Source: Leptospira alstonii serovar Sichuan str. 79601 (GTDB lineage Bacteria > Spirochaetota > Leptospiria > Leptospirales > Leptospiraceae). From it: DNA of 20,000 nucleotides. Positions 8,201 through 15,673 of this stretch are shown here, piece by piece. The stretch lies in NCBI RefSeq assembly GCF_000347175.1, contig NZ_ANIK01000065.1, forward strand, positions 1 through 20,000. Reading direction: 5' to 3'. The notes beneath the pieces were generated by a model, which was given only the letters and a program-made list of their open reading frames with translations, searched no databases and was not told the origin of the DNA. Position 1 is the stretch's first letter. Every line of letters begins with the position of its first letter. A program made the translations under genes and the position numbers.

Positions 8201-8301
8201 ATCTTTAATTTTGTCAGCCCAACGTATCCGAACAGAACTAGTAAGAAGAAGAAGACTAACGTAGTTACTTTTCTTCTCAGGAAAAATTCGATCACGGACA
8301 A
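5236..8301 (-). CDS. RND-family efflux transporter, inner-membrane permease (first of a pair)
   Basis: This 1021-residue RND permease has standard length and order. It shows TM1 after the FFLRRKVTT start, KMELLPDVSFPSLTIVTVYS, TKPIEEILSSVGGVDRI, the TM4 motif GVGMVVDSATVVLESV, and the TM10-12 blocks MLSGLVVNNAIILIEF, TTLTTVLGLLPAALAIGGES and LGGLTASTIFTVVIIPA. D401 matches the first relay Asp of AcrB; the second position is Ser (S402), and the TM10 lysine is replaced by Asn. The periplasmic GGIFGSGGGG stretch is glycine-rich. The frame opens with TTG at 8301; a GTG at 8295 with GAG 9 bases upstream is an equally good start. It lies 21 bases after the Ig-like gene at 8323 and just before the second RND gene. 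The two pumps clearly differ in sequence, so this is a pair with possibly distinct roles and not a recent copy. Confidence 0.92.
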   Translation of the reverse strand: MSVIEFFLRRKVTTLVFFFLLVLFGYVGLTKLKMELLPDVSFPSLTIVTVYSNVAPAEIESLVTKPIEEILSSVGGVDRILSESIEGISIVTVRFRWGTEIDQALIQVREKLDLVKGSLPQDVKKSIVIRFDPNSAPIMQIAVKTNGIDLKDVRLFLRKNVIPYFERVDGVAAISLSGGFERQIQVNVDKGRLEAHNIRIQDLVNQIDSSNFGFPAGNVREGDKEILVRTDGLFPSVASIEDTVVGVTKAGVPIYLVNVGDVKDTFKERTSISGLMDEECISMVLKKESGKNTVSVASDLRDLIVELNEKFGDKIHFQIISDQSILIEDSIASVAWAGILAVIICYCVLSFFLGNIREPIVVISAVPISVMATFLMMFGFGLTINTMSLGGLAIGVGMVVDSATVVLESVASKKKTISDPIRASIEGTKEVFGSILGSTITSVVVFLPILFVEGIAAEIFGEFALTISFSLISSLFTSATLVPVLTQYDFFSKGIGTFPQAIEIRREKILSTIRNSFASMAVFFIRRKTFAVYVGLGSVLVAGLFFILIPKEMLTEIDQGEFYIDIVSPEGSNLNYTKKVVDTITKKLTQDKTVETAFSRIGYEEKDIILNPKGDFGLNRASIFVKLAEKNKAEKFLIGFSKELSEIEKNYRSKIGTRMASSVLGGIFGSGGGGISVEISGQDLNLIRKIANEVENELVATNETISVSSSAREETPQLKVELDREKMAYFGLSVEDIATTLKTSIKGDIATRFRENDFEYDVLVRFRSVDRHGFDSLREIPIRLPSGKNIFLDAIAEVSQTKTLRKIMRLEGKRIAIVSAVPKESAEIIERKISEIITRFEKDKDVSVLPGEIAKETNKSFEALAWAGIFALILVYMTLASQFENLILPLVVMVSIVMVGSGSLMFLIFSGNSLNIVSGMGMVMLSGLVVNNAIILIEFFTLADKRKNVEEAVYGTIYRRIDTILNTTLTTVLGLLPAALAIGGESPQEPMALAVLGGLTASTIFTVVIIPAAYFSIVKQK

Positions 8302-8322
8302 TATCTCATTTTAAAGTCGACT

Positions 8323-9948
8323 TTAAGGGGAGACGGAAAATCTGACGGAATAATCCTGTTCCAGATAATTTCCGTACAAATCCTTAGCCCCGTCGGGTCC
8401 GCCCTTTACCGTAAAGATGTAAGAGTTCGGAGATTCCGTGAGTCCGAAAATGGAAGTTCTGTAGATGTTAGGCGCCGCTCCCACTTGAGGCAGAAGCAGA
8501 TAAGGATTTCCCGAATTGGGACCGAAGTCGAAATTCACCGAAAATTGTACGGAAGACAATACCATATTCAAATCGGCTTCGGAACAAGTATTCGACCTAA
8601 AATCATCCCTGCAAAAGGCTACGTAAAACGCTTTCGCTCCCCCCGCGGAATAATTATACGCAGGACCCAGACCGCCGTCGTGTTGAAGCGAATTGATCAC
8701 ACCGTCTAACAATCGATTTGCGAGAGAATGCGCGTTACTCAGATAGATGTTCTGTACGAAAAGATACTTACTTCTAGGTCCGTTCACTTGAGCATTATAA
8801 GTGAACGTTTTGTTTAGGCTGTTTCCTTGAGCGTCTTTGACGGAATTCGTCACTTGTATCTGGTATATCTGGTCGATCGATAAATTCGAATTCGGATTTA
8901 TGATAAATCCGGTATTGGCTCCTCCCGAATTTTCGACGATGGTGAAAGTTACCGAAGGACTAAATGTGATTCCGTTCAATAAGCTGGAAGGTAAGACTGG
9001 TTCCGAAAAATCGATCATAAAATCGTCGGTTTTTTCGAAACCACCGATGATCGCGAATTCATTCAATACGAAGTTTCCGGTATTCGTAGTGGATCTAATG
9101 TTCGTGAGAGTGGGTTGTACAAAATCGGAACCGACGGTAAATCCGATTCGATACGTTTGCAAAAGCGGATTCCCGATACTGTCTTTGATGGTATTGGGGA
9201 TCGTAACATTATAAGTGGTACCGAAAGTCAAAGGTTGAATCGGTATAAATTCAAACGTCGTTCTATCCGGAGAAATGATAGTGGCGGGAAGGTTGAAGGT
9301 AACGGAAGGATTTGCGGTAATTTCGGTAAGGACCAAATTTACGTTCATCGGTTTGGAAAATCTGAGAATTACGTGCGCGTCCGAGGTAACTCCGATGGCC
9401 CCGTTCGAAGGAGAGCTGCCGGCTAACGTAGGTTCGATCGTATCCGCGTTATAATTGAACTTGAGTATAAAATCCTGTTCTAAGTTTTTGCCTTGTTTAT
9501 CTTCCGCCTGGGATTTGGAAACGGTTAGAGTATAAATTCCGGGATCCGTAAGGGATACGGCGGGTTGAAAATACAGAGTTGAACCTACCCAGGAATAACT
9601 TCCCGCAATGCTACTTTGCGAACTTTTCAGGGAAAGGGCGGATTCCGTAAACGTCTGATTCATCTCTTTGGAAAAGGAGATGGAAAGAGCCGCCCTTGGA
9701 TCGGCGATCGTTTGGTCGTTTAACGGCCAACTCCCGATCACTCTAGGAGATTGTCCGTCCGAAAATATGGATAAACCCGGAATTAAACTCAAGGGTCCTT
9801 TTCCATTGTCGATTAACTGACTACATCCGGCAAAAAAAGATAGGACACAAATCGCGGATATCCAGTATGAAATTTTAACGAACGTGGAAGAAACGTATTT
9901 CATGTCCTTTGATTTTTTACAACTCATGTTTAACTCGTATGTTTTCAT
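8323..9948 (-). CDS. Big_5 Ig-like domain lipoprotein (paralogue 2)
   Basis: This 541-residue predicted lipoprotein has a hydrophobic N-terminus ending in a good lipobox, FAGC, with C42 as the lipid-modified residue. Three Big_5-type Ig-like domains follow at about 67-166, 172-272 and 278-390. The first two show the typical hallmark FSKEMN or FSKPMN and a late KD-x-x-GN turn; the third is more divergent. The last 150 residues are unique except for a closing strand that resembles the end of the neighbouring paralogue (KGGPDGAKDLYGNYL against KGGSGGVRDINDNYL). The ATG overlaps the upstream stop as ATGA; a later ATG at residue 16 would give a shorter signal peptide. Ig-like lipoproteins in Leptospira are often surface or periplasmic. 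Its place directly before two RND pump genes is unusual. The function is unknown. Confidence 0.85.
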   Translation of the reverse strand: MKTYELNMSCKKSKDMKYVSSTFVKISYWISAICVLSFFAGCSQLIDNGKGPLSLIPGLSIFSDGQSPRVIGSWPLNDQTIADPRAALSISFSKEMNQTFTESALSLKSSQSSIAGSYSWVGSTLYFQPAVSLTDPGIYTLTVSKSQAEDKQGKNLEQDFILKFNYNADTIEPTLAGSSPSNGAIGVTSDAHVILRFSKPMNVNLVLTEITANPSVTFNLPATIISPDRTTFEFIPIQPLTFGTTYNVTIPNTIKDSIGNPLLQTYRIGFTVGSDFVQPTLTNIRSTTNTGNFVLNEFAIIGGFEKTDDFMIDFSEPVLPSSLLNGITFSPSVTFTIVENSGGANTGFIINPNSNLSIDQIYQIQVTNSVKDAQGNSLNKTFTYNAQVNGPRSKYLFVQNIYLSNAHSLANRLLDGVINSLQHDGGLGPAYNYSAGGAKAFYVAFCRDDFRSNTCSEADLNMVLSSVQFSVNFDFGPNSGNPYLLLPQVGAAPNIYRTSIFGLTESPNSYIFTVKGGPDGAKDLYGNYLEQDYSVRFSVSP

Positions 9949-11522
9949 AATCTTTCAAAGAGGAATATAATATCGTTCGTGAGATAGTTATCGTTGATAT
10001 CCCTGACTCCCCCCGAACCGCCTTTCAATTTGAATTTGTATTGGGTTCCGATCGGTACGTTTTTGATTCCGAATTCGAATGATCCCGCGATGGAACAGGC
10101 CGGACCACAATTGTAATTTTTATAATAGATGCTCGGAGATCCCACTCCCGGCCCGCCCGAAAAATACGAAACGGAAACCTGGTTGTAAATATCGTTGTCT
10201 CCCAAACTTTGAAGAGGTACGTTTCCGGCCGTTGCGAAATTCAGTCTAAATATGTAATCTTCCAAAGCGCATGCGGTCGATATTACAGATATCTTATATA
10301 CTGTGGAAAGGTTCGCGGGAATTACGGGAGCGTTCGCATTCCCATCGGCAGTCGGCGCACATAACGCAGTGACGGAAAAGTTGTTAATTCCGGTCACCGT
10401 TACCGGAAGACTGTCTGTTACGTTATCCACTTTGAAATCTACGATATAAGAATTTTCCAGCGGCATATTTCCGGTATCCGTAGCGGTCGAGTTGATTGCC
10501 AGTCTGTAAGTCGCTCCTTGAGTCAGCTTATCGGTCGGAGTAAATTGAAGCAAACTTTGCGATATCCAAGTAAATTGGCCCGCTATGGGAGGAGTGAACT
10601 GAATGGCATTTTGAGTTTTTGATTGATCCATCGATTTCGAAAAAGTGATCGTCAAAAAACTATTTTTTGAAACTCCGTTAATCAACGGATTGGTGGAGGG
10701 AACGGGTTGTAAGACCGGCCAAGGTGTACTCGGAACACTCATACCGATATCTTGAATATAAGGATTTAAGGATGCGATTCCGGTATAAAATAAAATGGAG
10801 TAATCTTTTTCTAGAACGTTTCCGGAAGCGTTCTCGGCGGATTTTAATATTTTGAGAGTATATGTAGTGGAAGGATCCAGGCTTTTGGTCAGAGATAGAG
10901 TAAGACGAGTCGAATCGGCATTCCATTCTTTTACGTAAATCGCGGGGCCGCCGGTAACCGAGACGGCGTCTGCCGTTTTGATTCGATCCATCGGTTCGGA
11001 AAATTGTACGTAAGGATTGGAATTCACGCCGAAACCGTATACGATCTGGTTGGCAACAGGAGGATTCGATTCCGTAATAAACGGCTGAGGTCCGAATCCG
11101 GTCGTATAAAAAACGGAAAGAAAATTTTCGGCTAAAAAATTTCCCCGTAAGTCCTTAACGACGTTACGGTTGAGTCTGATTTCATATCTTCTGCCGGCGG
11201 TAAAATGCGACTTAGGAATGATTTTAAGAAGTATATCGGAGGTCCAAATGTATCGAACCGAGCTGTCTCCCGAAACGGCCGCAATTGTAATTCCGGTTTC
11301 GACCGAATTTTTATCCATCGGTTGGGAAAAAAGAACGGATACTTCTTCGTTAACGGAAACGTTTTTAGCTTCGGAAATCGGCGTAATCATAAGAACGGTC
11401 GGCGCCGCGAACTCTCCGCTATTTGCAAGACCGAGATATTTCAGTTTGTCGCTCAATTGGTTGATATCGGCGTTGCAGTAGAAACATAAGAATATTAGAA
11501 AATACTGGATTACTCTTTTCAT
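9945..11522 (-). CDS. Big_5 Ig-like domain protein, probable lipoprotein (paralogue 1)
   Basis: This 525-residue protein has a short signal peptide, MKRVIQYFLIFLCFYC, with C16 as a candidate lipid-modified cysteine; Tyr before the Cys makes the lipobox atypical. Three Big_5 domains follow at about 40-142, 147-247 and 253-366, each with the hallmark FS-x-x-MD (FSQPMD, FSEPMD, FSKSMD). A C-terminal region of about 150 residues has several cysteines and a closing GGSGG-VRD block shared with the next gene's product. It overlaps both neighbours by ATGA junctions (11519-11522 and 9945-9948), so it is translated as part of the operon. It is a diverged tandem duplicate of its neighbour. Its role is not known. 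Binding or presentation in the periplasm or at the outer membrane is inferred from the fold alone. Confidence 0.83.
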   Translation of the reverse strand: MKRVIQYFLIFLCFYCNADINQLSDKLKYLGLANSGEFAAPTVLMITPISEAKNVSVNEEVSVLFSQPMDKNSVETGITIAAVSGDSSVRYIWTSDILLKIIPKSHFTAGRRYEIRLNRNVVKDLRGNFLAENFLSVFYTTGFGPQPFITESNPPVANQIVYGFGVNSNPYVQFSEPMDRIKTADAVSVTGGPAIYVKEWNADSTRLTLSLTKSLDPSTTYTLKILKSAENASGNVLEKDYSILFYTGIASLNPYIQDIGMSVPSTPWPVLQPVPSTNPLINGVSKNSFLTITFSKSMDQSKTQNAIQFTPPIAGQFTWISQSLLQFTPTDKLTQGATYRLAINSTATDTGNMPLENSYIVDFKVDNVTDSLPVTVTGINNFSVTALCAPTADGNANAPVIPANLSTVYKISVISTACALEDYIFRLNFATAGNVPLQSLGDNDIYNQVSVSYFSGGPGVGSPSIYYKNYNCGPACSIAGSFEFGIKNVPIGTQYKFKLKGGSGGVRDINDNYLTNDIIFLFERL

Positions 11523-12181
11523 TCCGCTTTTTCCAGAAGTAGGCCTTTTTCCAAAGCCGCCTTTTCGTGTAAACCCGCAACGTCGTATAGTTTCCCCAGA
11601 TCTCTATGGATTTTATCAAAACCGATTTTGATCATTTTAGCGCGGTTGTACTCGATCAAGGCCTCCTTCAACATTCCTTCTTTTTCATATATTTTCGCCA
11701 AATAATAGTGCGCGTCGAAAAAAGTTTCTTCCGTTTCCAGTATGTATTCGAGTTCCTGCTTCGCTTCCTTCGTCTTGCCTTCCTGCAACATGTGGATCCT
11801 TGCTATCCAAAATCGAATCGTCGAGTTTCCCGGAAAACGAGTTAATCCTTTTTGAAATACTTCCTCCGATTCTTCCATTTTACCCAGGAAAAAGAGGCTC
11901 TTACCTAACATAATTTGAGCCGGTAAAAATTCTTTGTCTTCCGAAACGACTTGTCGAAAGAATTCGGCGGCCTTCTCTAAATTTCGGGAAGTGTATTCCT
12001 TTTTACCTTTTTGAAAGGTTTCCAATTTGGATTGTTCATCCTTGCCGCACGCGTTTAAAACTACGATCAGAAAGATGGAAACTATAAGGAATAAAATCGA
12101 ATCTTGATACGTTTGTTTTTTAAGTCTCATAATCGATTTGATTTTCAGATCATCGGTGATTTTTTCGGAATTATTTTTCAT
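11519..12181 (-). CDS. TPR-repeat lipoprotein (second in operon)
   Basis: This is a 220-residue protein. A basic N-terminal stretch and a hydrophobic segment end in the lipobox LNAC (C45). From about residue 52 to the end it is built of tetratricopeptide repeats, roughly four or five units starting near 52, 86, 120, 154 and 188, with the usual G/A and Y/F spacing (for example AHYYLAKIYEKEGMLKEALIEY). TPRs are protein-binding scaffolds. The ATG at 12181 overlaps the previous gene by 11 bases; an ATG at 12130 would give a more typical signal peptide but has no ribosome binding site. It is probably anchored in a membrane facing the periplasm and may hold partners of the efflux/Ig-protein machinery; that is inference from the operon. 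Confidence 0.82.
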   Translation of the reverse strand: MKNNSEKITDDLKIKSIMRLKKQTYQDSILFLIVSIFLIVVLNACGKDEQSKLETFQKGKKEYTSRNLEKAAEFFRQVVSEDKEFLPAQIMLGKSLFFLGKMEESEEVFQKGLTRFPGNSTIRFWIARIHMLQEGKTKEAKQELEYILETEETFFDAHYYLAKIYEKEGMLKEALIEYNRAKMIKIGFDKIHRDLGKLYDVAGLHEKAALEKGLLLEKAE

Positions 12182-12818
12182 ACAAGTCTTTCGTAAATAC
12201 TTCTTTTTGAACGATGCGAACCTTGTTGTTTTGTCTCATCTTTCCTAATATGATTTTCTTTTTTTCCTGGGATAGGGCTAACCTTTCTCGGATCTTAATT
12301 AGAATGGCGGCGTTTTTGAGTTTCTTTTTGAGTTCCGCCGGATTTTTTTCTTTCAGAAGTTGCTTATTTTGAGCGTAGTATCGTTCGATCAATTCGTCGG
12401 AAACCTCCACTTCATTCGAGTTTTCGGCGACGTCGAATTCTCCGGACTCTTTGGATAAATAATAAGAGATGACCGCTTTGCGAATGAAAGGCCATAGATA
12501 CTTTTGAGCATCGGCTGAATTGAGATCGACTTTGGCGATCGCTTCGTTTAAAATGATAGTCTCTTCAATGTATCTTTGAAGTTCGGTTTCTATTTCCGGG
12601 GGCGTAACGGGTTCGAATTTTCCCGCTATATGTTTTCTTTCGAAAAAAAATTCTTTCCTGAAATTTGTTGCGGAGAAATCGGATTCGTTTAAATAAAACA
12701 GCGCCGGAGTTCCCTTTCTTTCACCGGTCCATGCCGACGCGAATTTTTCCAAATCGATCGAACCTTTGCAGGATAGTAGGATGGAACAAAATAATAAAAC
12801 GATCTTTTTCATTTTCAA
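12171..12818 (-). CDS. SurA N-terminal-like periplasmic chaperone lipoprotein (no PPIase domain)
   Basis: This protein of about 213-215 residues has the signal peptide and lipobox ILLSC. The middle and C-terminal parts resemble the chaperone domain of SurA/PrsA-type proteins: a helical ETELQRYIEETIILNEA region, then VSDELIERYYAQNKQLL, then an LKNAAILIKIRERLAL helix and a closing strand ending KVRIV. No parvulin domain follows, so it would be chaperone only. The open frame starts with TTG at 12818 overlapping the upstream TGA, but the ATG at 12812 has GGGTG at a 7-base spacing and is the likelier start. It sits between two TPR lipoprotein genes. A role in guiding exported or outer-membrane proteins fits but is unproven; the similarity is judged by pattern, not by search. 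Confidence 0.55.
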   Translation of the reverse strand: MKMKKIVLLFCSILLSCKGSIDLEKFASAWTGERKGTPALFYLNESDFSATNFRKEFFFERKHIAGKFEPVTPPEIETELQRYIEETIILNEAIAKVDLNSADAQKYLWPFIRKAVISYYLSKESGEFDVAENSNEVEVSDELIERYYAQNKQLLKEKNPAELKKKLKNAAILIKIRERLALSQEKKKIILGKMRQNNKVRIVQKEVFTKDLYEK

Positions 12819-13378
12819 ACACCCAATTCTTTGATTTTTAAATATGCGTCTTTAATTTGCTGACCAAATTGAGGAGGAGCTTTCTGGATGAAGATCTCGT
12901 AATTTTTTTTCGCTTCCGCTTTTCGGTTCAATCGAGCATTAACAATACCTAAATTAAAATATATCTCGGGCATAGCCTCAGGAATCGCGGCCGCCTTTTC
13001 GTAATAACGCAGCGCCTCCGTATCCTTTTGCAGATTTTGATAAGCGACACCTAAATTAAAATAACCTCTTTGAAAGTTCGGATCAATTTCAACCGATTTA
13101 GAAAAATAGATTATTGCCTGTTCGAATCGATTTCGTGGAATCATCGTTACACCTATGTTGTTCGCGTAATTCGCGTCCTTAGGATTTAAACGATGCGCTT
13201 CTTTGAAATATTTTTCCGCTTTTTCGAAATCATTCAATTGTAATGCGCTGATTCCGAGTGTGTTTTGTTTTTCTGCGTCGTGCAATAGTTCGTTCTCCTT
13301 TCGCTTGGAACAATCGTTTAGAATCAATATGGAAAATATAAAAAAACATAAAAAGATCGTATAACTTCTTTTTTTCAC
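12815..13378 (-). CDS. TPR-repeat lipoprotein (first gene of the minus-strand operon)
   Basis: This is a 187-residue protein with a GTG start at 13378 preceded by GGAG at a 4-base spacing. The signal peptide ends in LILNDC, so C23 is the probable lipid site; Asp before Cys is unusual. Four tandem TPR units follow at about 35-68, 69-102, 103-136 and 137-170, with clear pattern residues (NTLGISALQLNDFEKAEKYF, YFNLGVAYQNL, YFNLGIVNARLNRKAEA). It opens the eight-gene minus-strand series, next to the divergent promoter region, and its stop touches the start of the SurA-like gene. TPR proteins act as docking scaffolds; the partner is unknown. Confidence 0.83.
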   Translation of the reverse strand: MKKRSYTIFLCFFIFSILILNDCSKRKENELLHDAEKQNTLGISALQLNDFEKAEKYFKEAHRLNPKDANYANNIGVTMIPRNRFEQAIIYFSKSVEIDPNFQRGYFNLGVAYQNLQKDTEALRYYEKAAAIPEAMPEIYFNLGIVNARLNRKAEAKKNYEIFIQKAPPQFGQQIKDAYLKIKELGV

Positions 13379-13403
13379 TTTTTCTCCGTCCTTTCTAAAT
13401 TAG

Positions 13404-13436
13404 AACAGATAGCCTATTCAACGGAAAAAATGTCAA
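13404..13436 (-). promoter_or_regulatory. Candidate promoter of the minus-strand operon
   Basis: A perfect TTGACA lies on the minus strand at 13431-13436, about 50 bases before the GTG at 13378. The -10 is weak: TATCTG about 19 bases away, or poorer hexamers at 17-18. The position is right for the only promoter the operon needs, since every later junction overlaps or is very short. Confidence 0.4.
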
Positions 13437-13495
13437 TCCTTTAGATTCTAATATAAGATTTTATTCGATTAATTTCTATTCTTGCATTTTAACGC

Positions 13496-13560
13496 CACAT
13501 GTGAACTATTGGTTTTTTTTAGATCACTGATTGTGGATTTTTATCGTTCGAAAATATGAC
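13496..13560 (+). promoter_or_regulatory. Candidate promoter of the plus-strand operon with nearby palindrome
   Basis: TTGTGG (13531-13536) and TATGAC (13555-13560) are spaced 18 bases apart, just upstream of the ATG at 13577. A perfect 8-bp palindrome CACATGTG at 13496-13503 lies between the two divergent candidate promoters and could be part of an operator. Both hexamers are imperfect, and an 8-bp palindrome can occur by chance. Confidence 0.28.
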
Positions 13561-13576
13561 TATCTCTTAAGAAACT

Positions 13577-14203
13577 ATGTTAAATAAAAATTTTTCAATT
13601 TTGCTCAGAACCTTTACAATGCTTTGTTTACTTTGTTTTGCGACGTGTAAGCCCGCTTTACGCTATTATCATGATATAACGTATAATGTATCGTTTTCCG
13701 AAATGGACAAAACCGCTTTGAAGGGCGGAAACCGCGTTAGTATCGTTCGTTTCCTTTCCAAATCTTCCAATCAAGCGGACATAATTTCTTCCGTCTTTTC
13801 CGATAATTTATTATTTTTTCTCCACACAAACGGTATCAAGGGAACGATTTCAAATTCTTCCTCTAAAATCGAAGAACCGCAACCGAACTCTAATGTTTCC
13901 ATCGTTACGGCCACACAAAAAATGAACTCCGCATATCTTTTGAATTCGGAGCAGGTAAAAGAAATTTGTTCCGAAACGAATTCGGATTATGTAATCACGG
14001 GATTCGTTCATGAAACGAAGGCGGGAAATTTTTTAAATCCCGATCAGAGCTCGGGTATTATGGCGTATCTCTATAATAAAAACGGGACTCAAGTGGTGCA
14101 AATGCAATATATAGGAAACGAGTCGTTGGAATTATACGATAACAGTTCGGAAGTTGCCAGAGTTTTTGCAAATAAGATCGCGGAATTATTGCGAAACAAA
14201 TGA
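13577..14203 (+). CDS. CsgG/LpoB/TolB-N-like lipoprotein
   Basis: This is a 208-residue protein. The signal peptide ends in FATC, so C24 is the probable lipidated cysteine. The rest follows the order of the CsgG/LpoB/GNA1162 fold: an early strand NRVSIVRFLSK, a helix with SDNLLFFLHTNG, a later SEQVKEICSETNSDYVITGFV (the place where family members carry an ADYVITG-like block), then strands IMAYLYNKNGTQVVQMQY and a C-terminal helix VARVFANKIAELLRNK. Proteins of this fold are outer-membrane or periplasmic lipoproteins involved in export or envelope assembly. It is the first gene of the plus-strand operon, directly before the TolC-like gene. The ATG at 13577 has only a weak AAGAA upstream. The lipoprotein call is good; the fold is a pattern-level inference. 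Confidence 0.5.
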   Translation: MLNKNFSILLRTFTMLCLLCFATCKPALRYYHDITYNVSFSEMDKTALKGGNRVSIVRFLSKSSNQADIISSVFSDNLLFFLHTNGIKGTISNSSSKIEEPQPNSNVSIVTATQKMNSAYLLNSEQVKEICSETNSDYVITGFVHETKAGNFLNPDQSSGIMAYLYNKNGTQVVQMQYIGNESLELYDNSSEVARVFANKIAELLRNK

Positions 14204-14246
14204 CGGCGAATCTTATATCTTATTTAAATTTTTGTGTGTAACCCCC

Positions 14247-15659
14247 GTGTTCTCCTTCTTGTCTATAAAATCGCTTCGATGGATTTCGATTTTTGTGTGT
14301 TTTGGAATATTCCATTATATGAATATTTTAGAGGCCAAGGAAAAGATTGTTTTAGATATCGGTTCCGCTGAAAAACTAGGAATCGAGAATAGTCCCGAAA
14401 TTCGTTTAATCAGCTCCCAGCAACAAATCAAACGATTGTTGTTGAATGAAAATTGGAGGGCTTACTTTCCCACCGCAACGGTTCGCTGGGATCGCTCCCA
14501 TAATATCATATCGAATACGGACGACAGCAGAAATCAACGTTTGAGTTTGAACGTAGACCAGGTGATATTTGACGGAGGGAGACGTTCTCTCGCTTTAGAC
14601 GCCGCAATGAGCGATTTAGCGTTGGCAAAATACGATCTTCGTCTCGCTCTCAATGAACTTAGATTTAAAATCAGATCTAAATTTTATGAAGTTCTGAGTC
14701 GAAAGTCGGCAATCGAAGTCTACGAACGATCCATCGATCGCCAAAAACAACAATTGGAATTAGGTCAAAAGGAATTGGCGCTCGGAGAAAGTACCGTAAT
14801 CCGAATTCTGGAAATCGAAAACCGTCTGAATGAAATCAAAATGCAGCATGAAAACGCTCGGATGGAATACAATAATCTCCTTGAGGATTTTAAAATTCTC
14901 CTACGTCTTCAAGCCAACAGCGAATTGGAATTAAAGGGAGATCTCTTAAAATCCGTAAAATACAACTTTTTTCAGTTCGAAGAAATGAACCTAATTTCCT
15001 TGGCAAGAAAATACAGAGTGGACTTTGATCGGGCTAGGGCAAAGGAATTGCAGACGGAGTCTCAGCATCGTTATGCGAAATCTTTTTACATTCCTACCGT
15101 TTCCTTAGGCGGCTTTTACGGTTATTCGGGAGCGGATTATCCGCCCAGGCAACCGGAATGGGGTTTGAATTTTCGAATTTCTATGTTGATGGGTCCGAAT
15201 CAAATTACCGATTCCTCGAACTTCGTTTCACGTAGGGACGATTCGGATCGTTCCCTTTCCTCCTCCACTACTGTTTCGATTTACGATCAGTTGAGTTATA
15301 AAAGGCAAATAGTTTCAACGGGAGTGGACGCGTATCAGGCTAAAATTGCCAGTAAACAATTAGGGGATATCATCGAAACCGAGATAAGAAAATCCCTCAG
15401 AGGACTGAATATCAGTTGGCAAGCTATGAAACAAGCAGATGAAAATATTATAATATTCGAAAAAAGACTCGGTATACAGGAGTTACAGGTAAAACTCGGT
15501 GAAGCCACTCGACCTCAATTGGCCGAAACGGAAATACGTTTTTTAGAGGCGAAAAACGCCCAAATCGGGGCCAGATTGAAATACTTGAACGCGATCGCTC
15601 AGATGGAGTTATCCACCGGCTTAAATTTAGACGATTTACACTTATTTGAATTACAATGA
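14247..15659 (+). CDS. TolC-family outer membrane efflux protein
   Basis: This outer-membrane channel of the tripartite pump has about 470 residues. The OEP family pattern occurs twice, as expected: an early LGIENSPEIRLISSQQQIK helix, a strand ending VDQVIFDGGRRSLALDAA, long helices with LGQKELALGESTVIRILEIENRLNE, and the second half with STGVDAYQAK and LGEATRPQLAETEIRFLEAKNAQ. The frame is open back to 14154, overlapping the previous gene. The likely start is GTG at 14247 or TTG at 14259, giving a basic signal peptide (KSLRWISIFVCFGIF) cleaved after LEA; no good ribosome binding site is visible for either. An ATG at 14319 would remove the signal peptide. It lies between the CsgG-like lipoprotein and the adaptor gene, so it should pair with the RND pumps encoded divergently. 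Confidence 0.88.
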   Translation: MFSFLSIKSLRWISIFVCFGIFHYMNILEAKEKIVLDIGSAEKLGIENSPEIRLISSQQQIKRLLLNENWRAYFPTATVRWDRSHNIISNTDDSRNQRLSLNVDQVIFDGGRRSLALDAAMSDLALAKYDLRLALNELRFKIRSKFYEVLSRKSAIEVYERSIDRQKQQLELGQKELALGESTVIRILEIENRLNEIKMQHENARMEYNNLLEDFKILLRLQANSELELKGDLLKSVKYNFFQFEEMNLISLARKYRVDFDRARAKELQTESQHRYAKSFYIPTVSLGGFYGYSGADYPPRQPEWGLNFRISMLMGPNQITDSSNFVSRRDDSDRSLSSSTTVSIYDQLSYKRQIVSTGVDAYQAKIASKQLGDIIETEIRKSLRGLNISWQAMKQADENIIIFEKRLGIQELQVKLGEATRPQLAETEIRFLEAKNAQIGARLKYLNAIAQMELSTGLNLDDLHLFELQ

Positions 15660-15673
15660 AGAGGACATAGGAT

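Noticed and set aside
14200..14241. 13-codon frame with ATGA overlap after the CsgG-like gene, as a leader for the TolC-like gene
   Set aside because: It is very short, has no ribosome binding site of its own, and the start of the TolC-like gene is itself uncertain.
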